Notes under the pieces: model-generated
What the model saw: only the letters and a program-made list of their open reading frames with translations
What the model was told of the DNA's origin: nothing
Database searches by the model: none
In this document: positions 59,787 to 64,000 of the stretch, in pieces
Position numbering within the stretch: the first letter of the stretch is position 1
Layout: every line of letters begins with the position of its first letter
Source: Rhodocyclales bacterium
Lineage (GTDB): Bacteria; Pseudomonadota; Gammaproteobacteria; Burkholderiales; Rhodocyclaceae
DNA length: 64,000 bases
Assembly: GCA_016235745.1 (NCBI GenBank)
Contig: JACRJA010000012.1
Location: 1-64,000 of the forward strand
Direction of reading: 5' to 3'
Program-made: the position numbers and the translations under genes

Positions 59787-60677
59787 ATGGCAATCGAGAC
59801 GTATCGTTCGGTGTTCCGGCCTGGCTTGTTCGCCGGCCAGAGCGTCATCGTCACGGGCGGGGGGAGCGGCATCGGGCGCTGCACGGCGCACGAGCTGGCG
59901 AGCCTGGGGGCCAAGGTCGCCTTGGTGGGGCGGCGTCGCGAGAAACTCGCAGCGGTCAAGGCAGAGATCGAGGCCGGTGGCGGAAGTGCCACGATCCACT
60001 CTTGTGATATTCGCGACGAAGAAGCGGTCAAGGCGATGGTAGCCCAAGTGCTCGCCCAGCATGGCCGCATCGATGGTCTCGTCAATAACGCCGGTGGCCA
60101 GTTTCCCGCCCGTGCGCGCGACATCACGCTCAAGGGGTGGGAGGCGGTGGTCAAGAACAACCTTACTGGCGGTTTCCTCGTCTCGCGCGAAGTGTATACG
60201 CAGTGGATGGAGGAACACGGCGGAGCCATCGTAAACATCATCGCCGACATCTGGGGTGGGATGCCGACCATGGCGCACAGTGGCGCAGCGCGCGCTGGTA
60301 TGCTTTCGTTTACCGAGACCGTCGCCTGCGAATGGGCCCATTCGGGAGTGCGCGTCAATGCCGTGGCGCCGGGGTGGATTGCCAGCAGCGGCTTTGACAC
60401 CTACGACGAGGCGATGCAACAGGAATTGCGCCGTCTGCAGACGAAAGTGCCGCTGCAGCGCTACGGCACCGAGGCCGAGGTCTCGGCGGCGATCGTCTTC
60501 CTGCTGTCCGAGGCGGCCGCCTTCATCACGGGTTCCTATATTCGTGTCGATGGTGGCGTGCCCAACGCGCGTCCAACATGGAAACTCATTGCGCACGACC
60601 GCTCGAAACCGTTCAATGGCTTCCTGCTCTATCGACCACCGCGCTGCTTGCAACCCGAAGCGGGAGAACCTTCATGA
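59787..60677 (+). CDS. SDR-family oxidoreductase, dienoyl/enoyl-CoA reductase-like
   Basis: The 296-residue protein has the NAD(P) loop VTGGGSGIGRCTA, LVNNAGGQFPARARDITLKGW and the C-terminal FITGSYIRVDGG. In place of the usual catalytic Tyr-x3-Lys it reads MAHSGAARAGMLSF, the pattern found in the 2,4-dienoyl-CoA / trans-2-enoyl-CoA reductase-like branch of SDRs. A role in acyl-CoA metabolism is likely but the substrate is unknown. A strong AAGGAGGAG precedes the ATG. Its stop overlaps the start of the next gene. Confidence 0.8.
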   Translation: MAIETYRSVFRPGLFAGQSVIVTGGGSGIGRCTAHELASLGAKVALVGRRREKLAAVKAEIEAGGGSATIHSCDIRDEEAVKAMVAQVLAQHGRIDGLVNNAGGQFPARARDITLKGWEAVVKNNLTGGFLVSREVYTQWMEEHGGAIVNIIADIWGGMPTMAHSGAARAGMLSFTETVACEWAHSGVRVNAVAPGWIASSGFDTYDEAMQQELRRLQTKVPLQRYGTEAEVSAAIVFLLSEAAAFITGSYIRVDGGVPNARPTWKLIAHDRSKPFNGFLLYRPPRCLQPEAGEPS

Positions 60678-61381
60678 GCCGTACTTTCTTTTCCGATACC
60701 GATATCCTCGCCGATTCCGATCGCTTTGCCCCTTACCTACGCCCTGGGGTCTTCGTCGATAGCGACCATCCTGCCGTGATCGACTTCGCTCGGTCGCGGG
60801 TCGAGGCGTGCGAGAGTGCCCTCGAGGCTGCCGTGCGTCTGTACTACGCCGTGCGCGATGAGTTTCTCTACGACCCTTACGGCATCGATACCTCCGTCGA
60901 GGCCCTCAAGGCGAGTCGGGTGATCGAAGTGGGCCGCGGTTTTTGCGTACCCAAGGCAGCTTTGCTGGCGGCGGCGGCCCGCGCCGTGGGTATTCCGGCT
61001 CGAGTGGGCTATGCCGACGTGCGCAACCACCTTACCAGTCCGCGCCTGCGCGAGGCCATGGGGACGGATCTCTTCGTCTTCCACGGGTATACCGAATTGT
61101 GGCTCGAGGGGAGATGGGTGAAAGCCACCCCGGCCTTCAATCGGACTTTATGCGAAAAGGCTGGAATCAAACCCTTGGAATTCGACGGACGGCAGGATTC
61201 GTTGTTTCACGAGTTCGATGTCGCCGGTCGTCGCCACATGGAGTATGTACGGGATCGTGGCACGTTCGCCGATTTGCCGCGCGAGCAGATGCTGGCGGCC
61301 TGGGCCGAGCATTATCCCGGTTATGAGCGCTGGGCAGGTGCAGTCAAGGGGGATTTTCAGTCCGAGGCACAGGGGCAGTAG
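60674..61381 (+). CDS. Transglutaminase-like cysteine protein
   Basis: The 235-residue protein has a transglutaminase-core triad region: Cys in VGRGFCVPKAALLAAAARAVGIPAR, His in FHGYTELWLEGRW, then VKATPAFN where the usual Asp is replaced by Ala. It has no signal peptide and is therefore cytoplasmic. Small bacterial proteins of this type are often hydrolases or proteases of unknown substrate. The start at 60674 overlaps the SDR stop codon by 4 nt, so the pair is coupled. It ends with TAG. Confidence 0.75.
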   Translation: MSRTFFSDTDILADSDRFAPYLRPGVFVDSDHPAVIDFARSRVEACESALEAAVRLYYAVRDEFLYDPYGIDTSVEALKASRVIEVGRGFCVPKAALLAAAARAVGIPARVGYADVRNHLTSPRLREAMGTDLFVFHGYTELWLEGRWVKATPAFNRTLCEKAGIKPLEFDGRQDSLFHEFDVAGRRHMEYVRDRGTFADLPREQMLAAWAEHYPGYERWAGAVKGDFQSEAQGQ

Positions 61382-61390
61382 CGATAAGCG

Positions 61391-62722
61391 CTACTGCGCG
61401 CGGCCGCTGCCGCCCAGCAGCACCGCCACCACCGCTTTCTTGTTCCCGGCGCGGTGCGGAGCCGCTTCCTTTGCTGCGGCAAGCACGGCGTCAGCCTTGG
61501 GTTCGTAGGGGCGGGAGAAGTCGAAGCCGTCGGGGGAGCGCCCGCTGCGTTCGCTGCGGCGGCGGGCGGGTTCGGCGCGCCGTTCACGCGCCGGCGGCTC
61601 CAGCGTCTCGCAAGGGATGGCGCGGCCGAGCATTTTTTCGATGGCTTGGAGCCGCTCTGCTTCGCTCGCATCGACGAGCGAGATTGCCAAGCCTTCGTGC
61701 CCGGCGCGACCGGTGCGCCCGACGCGGTGGATGTAGTCTTCGGGGTTGGAGGGCAGGGCGAAGTTGATGACGAAGGGGAGCTCTTCGATGTCTAGCCCTC
61801 GGGCGGCGACGTCGGTGGCCACGAGCACGCGCAAGCGCCCGCTTTTGAAGGCTTCGAGCACGTCGAAGCGCTGCTGCTGGGATTTGTCGCCGTGGATCGC
61901 TTCGGCCTGGATACCGTGCCGCTGCAGGTGGGAAGCAAGCCGTCCGCAGGCGATCTTGGTGTCGACGAAGACGAGCGCCTGACCGGGGTGGCGCTGCAGC
62001 AGCTCGACGAGCGCCTCGCGCTTATGCGGGGCCTCGCAGCGCACGATGCGGTGCGTGATGGTCTCGCTCACCGTGTTGCGCTGCGCCACTTCGATCGTTT
62101 CCGGCTCGCGCAGCAGCTGCTGCGCGAGTTTCTTGATTTCGGGCGAGAAGGTGGCCGAGAAGAGCACGGTCTGGCGTTGCTGCGGCAAGCGCTCCATGAT
62201 GCGGCGGATGTCGGGCATGAACCCCATGTCGAGCATCCGGTCGGCTTCGTCGAAGACGAGAAATTCGACCTGGTTGAGCTGGATGGTCTTCTGTTCGAGG
62301 TGATCGAGCAGCCGTCCCGGCGTGGCCACGACGATTTCCACGCCGCGGCGCAGTTCCTCGATCTGCGGCTTGATGTCCACGCCGCCATAGATCGCCGCGG
62401 CGCGCAGCGGCAGATGCTTGCCGTACTGACGCACGGATTCATAGACTTGCAGCACCAGCTCGCGCGTGGGGGCGAGGACGAGCGCGCGCACGGGGTGGCG
62501 GGCAGGGCTTGCCGAGGTGTTGGCGTGGGGCGCGAGGCGCTGCAGCAGCGGCAGGGTGAATCCGGCGGTCTTGCCGGTGCCGGTTTGGGCGGCGCCGAGC
62601 AGGTCCTTGCCGGCGAGGATGCGCGGGATGGCTTGGGCCTGGATCGGCGTGGGTTCGGTGTAACCGAGGTCGTTGACGGCGGCAAGCAGTTCCGGCAGAA
62701 GCCCAAGCTCAGAGAAAGTCAT
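61391..62722 (-). CDS. rhlE: DEAD-box RNA helicase, RhlE type
   Basis: RhlE-type helicases remodel RNA in ribosome assembly and mRNA decay. The 443-residue protein has the Q motif (FSELGLLPELLAAVNDLGYTEPTPIQAQAIP), AAQTGTGKTAGF, PTRELVLQV, VFDEADRMLDMGFMPD, FSATFSPE, and the C-domain motifs VATDVAARGLDIEELPFVINF and HRVGRTGRAG. The basic tail (about 75 residues, ERRAEPARRRSERSGRSP) is typical of RhlE. It converges with the transglutaminase-like gene, 9 nt apart. Confidence 0.92.
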   Translation of the reverse strand: MTFSELGLLPELLAAVNDLGYTEPTPIQAQAIPRILAGKDLLGAAQTGTGKTAGFTLPLLQRLAPHANTSASPARHPVRALVLAPTRELVLQVYESVRQYGKHLPLRAAAIYGGVDIKPQIEELRRGVEIVVATPGRLLDHLEQKTIQLNQVEFLVFDEADRMLDMGFMPDIRRIMERLPQQRQTVLFSATFSPEIKKLAQQLLREPETIEVAQRNTVSETITHRIVRCEAPHKREALVELLQRHPGQALVFVDTKIACGRLASHLQRHGIQAEAIHGDKSQQQRFDVLEAFKSGRLRVLVATDVAARGLDIEELPFVINFALPSNPEDYIHRVGRTGRAGHEGLAISLVDASEAERLQAIEKMLGRAIPCETLEPPARERRAEPARRRSERSGRSPDGFDFSRPYEPKADAVLAAAKEAAPHRAGNKKAVVAVLLGGSGRAQ

Positions 62723-62806
62723 CGGAGGTCGTGCGCTCCAGAAACGGAAGGAAAGGGTCAGGACAAGAAATTATACGCCGGTATCGGGTGATCGACAGCA
62801 GCGCGT

Positions 62807-63871
62807 TCAGGCGAGCGCCCGGGCGAAGAGGGTGACTTCTTCGCGGTCGTGGTAGAGCTGCTTGCAGCGCAACTCGATGCCGCCGGCCTCGCGAGCGAGC
62901 CGCTGGAGCCGCTTGCGCGCGTCTTCCAGGGCTTCGAGGCGTTTTTTCATCGGCAGTTTCAGGTTGAAGAGGGCATGGCGGCACAGGCGCAGGGCGAACC
63001 AGCGGCCGACGAGCTCGGCGATGCGGCTGGGCTGCTCCACCATGTCGCACAGCAGCCAGTCGACGCGACCGCGCGGGCGCCAGGTAAAGCCGTCGGCACG
63101 TTGCCAGTCGACGAGCCCGGAGGCGAGGAGCCGCTCATCCAGCCGGCCGTTGTCGATCGCGCTCACCCGCAAGCCACGCTGCACCATCTGCCAGGTCCAG
63201 CCACCGGGTGCGGCGCCCAGATCGACCGCTTTCATGCCGGGGCGCAGCCAGCGGGCGCGTTCGTCTTCGTCGAGCAGCACGAGAAACGCCTCGGCGAATT
63301 TGAGCGCGGAGCGGCTGGGCGCTTGCGCCGGCAGGCGCAGCCGCGGGATGCCGTTTTCCCAGGGGGAGAGGAGCCCGGAGGGGGCGCTGCCCAAAAAGGC
63401 TTCGCGCGAGGAGGGGAAAAAGACGACGAGGGTCTCACGGGCGCGCTCGGCGAATTTGCCGCGCTCGGCGAGCGCCGTCTCGAGGTGCGGCCGCAGCCGG
63501 CGGGTGAAACCGGAGAGGGGCCGGCCTTCGTCGCTGTCGGGAAAGGCGAGGCGCAGGGCGCCGAAGCGCGTCCGGGGGTGATGGTGCTCGATGTTCTCGA
63601 CCAGGGGACGCACGCGATCGCGTTCGGGCAGCGCCAGCCGGTCGAACCAGGGCAGGCACTCGCGGGCGAACACGAGCTCGCGCCAGGAGGGCAGGGGAAG
63701 GCCGTCCGGCAGCGGTGCATGGGTATCCAGCAGCACGTAGCCGCTGCGCACCGGCAGCGTGACTTCAGCGGCAAGGCCTTGGGTCTCGGCCCAGTGGCGC
63801 AGCTCGGCGGCGGCCTCGGGCTCGAAACCGGGGCGGGTGAGGGCGATCAGCCCTTGCGGCGGGGAATGCAT
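62807..63871 (-). CDS. rlmM: 23S rRNA 2'-O-ribose methyltransferase RlmM-like
   Basis: RlmM methylates C2498 of 23S rRNA in Escherichia coli. The 354-residue protein starts MHSPPQGLIALTRPGFEPEAAAEL (chosen over the longer frame), has a THUMP-like N-terminal part, the SAM-binding motif MKAVDLGAAPGGWTWQMVQRG, the Asp of VDWLLCDMVEQPSR and the Lys of LFNLKLPMKKR, consistent with the K-D-K-E catalytic set. It is divergent from an aldo/keto reductase gene. Confidence 0.9.
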   Translation of the reverse strand: MHSPPQGLIALTRPGFEPEAAAELRHWAETQGLAAEVTLPVRSGYVLLDTHAPLPDGLPLPSWRELVFARECLPWFDRLALPERDRVRPLVENIEHHHPRTRFGALRLAFPDSDEGRPLSGFTRRLRPHLETALAERGKFAERARETLVVFFPSSREAFLGSAPSGLLSPWENGIPRLRLPAQAPSRSALKFAEAFLVLLDEDERARWLRPGMKAVDLGAAPGGWTWQMVQRGLRVSAIDNGRLDERLLASGLVDWQRADGFTWRPRGRVDWLLCDMVEQPSRIAELVGRWFALRLCRHALFNLKLPMKKRLEALEDARKRLQRLAREAGGIELRCKQLYHDREEVTLFARALA

Positions 63872-63947
63872 GGCGTACACTACGAGCGAAACGGTAATGA
63901 TACCGCGGCGCGCCCGCGGCGACGCGCTTTTCGACGAGGAGAGAACA

Positions 63948-64000
63948 ATGGAGTATCGCACGCTGGGAGATGGCGCCTTGCGGGTGTCGGCGATCTGCAT
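63948..64000 (+). CDS. Aldo/keto reductase, N-terminal fragment
   Basis: Only the first 17 codons are present (MEYRTLGDGALRVSAIC...), cut by the window end. The start matches the common opening of Tas-like aldo/keto reductases (MEYRxLG...L-VS-I-LG). GAGGAGAG lies 7 nt before the ATG. Confidence 0.7.
   Translation, partial: MEYRTLGDGALRVSAIC

Overview
The window reads as chromosomal DNA of a GC-rich betaproteobacterium. The main evidence is the gene order ftsH-folP-glmM-tpiA-secG-tRNA-Leu(GAG)-nuoA..N, followed by murJ, rpsT, fabI, smpB, ratA, rnfH, guaB and guaA. Identifications come from reading translated products and motifs by eye; no database search was run.

Region 1 (1-1.3 kb) is mobile DNA: an IS3-type element whose end lies inside an IS1380-type transposase gene. 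Region 2 (1.46-5.6 kb) is a leftward operon (OmpR-type regulator, EnvZ-type kinase, STAS-like protein, sulfurtransferase) divergent from a Spy/CpxP-like periplasmic protein. Region 3 (5.7-11.2 kb) holds ftsH, folP, glmM, tpiA, secG and a tRNA; ftsH is interrupted by one in-frame TAG codon. Region 4 (11.3-25.7 kb) is a complete 14-gene NADH dehydrogenase I operon. Region 5 (25.7-37.6 kb) is housekeeping: a Nudix hydrolase, a phosphofructokinase, a lipoprotein, murJ, rpsT, a PpiD-like protein that seems to lack its PPIase domain, fabI, smpB, ratA, rnfH, guaB and guaA.

Region 6 (37.8-59.2 kb) is an accessory nitrogen-acquisition island. Leftward: a urea/short-chain-amide ABC transporter (urtABCDE) followed by formamidase fmdA and fmdB. 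Rightward and divergent: a 1153-residue protein joining an NCS1-permease-like domain, a cysteine cluster, a histidine kinase and a receiver, with its LuxR-type response regulator, then ureDAB-C-E-F-G and a UreJ/HupE protein; a small unknown gene lies between ureA and ureB. A 41-bp direct repeat that looks like an IS end lies at both ends of the urt-ure block, and the right copy supplies the end of ureJ. Beyond it, leftward, are amiE (aliphatic amidase) and an AAA/VWA pair of the NorQ/NorD type.

The island carries legible regulation. A consensus sigma-54 promoter with upstream NtrC-like sites precedes ureD; another sigma-54-like promoter precedes the kinase gene; and the same 18-bp palindrome lies at the inferred -35 edge of both the urtA and amiE promoters. 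A reasonable model is that nitrogen limitation (NtrC) turns on urease and the sensor, the transporter-like kinase senses a substrate, and its LuxR-type partner activates uptake and amidase genes through the palindrome. Amides entering by Urt would be hydrolysed by FmdA and AmiE, and urea by urease, all yielding ammonium.

Region 7 (59.7-64 kb) contains an SDR-transglutaminase-like gene pair with its own operator-like inverted repeat, rhlE, rlmM and the start of an aldo/keto reductase gene. No rRNA, CRISPR array or phage was seen.
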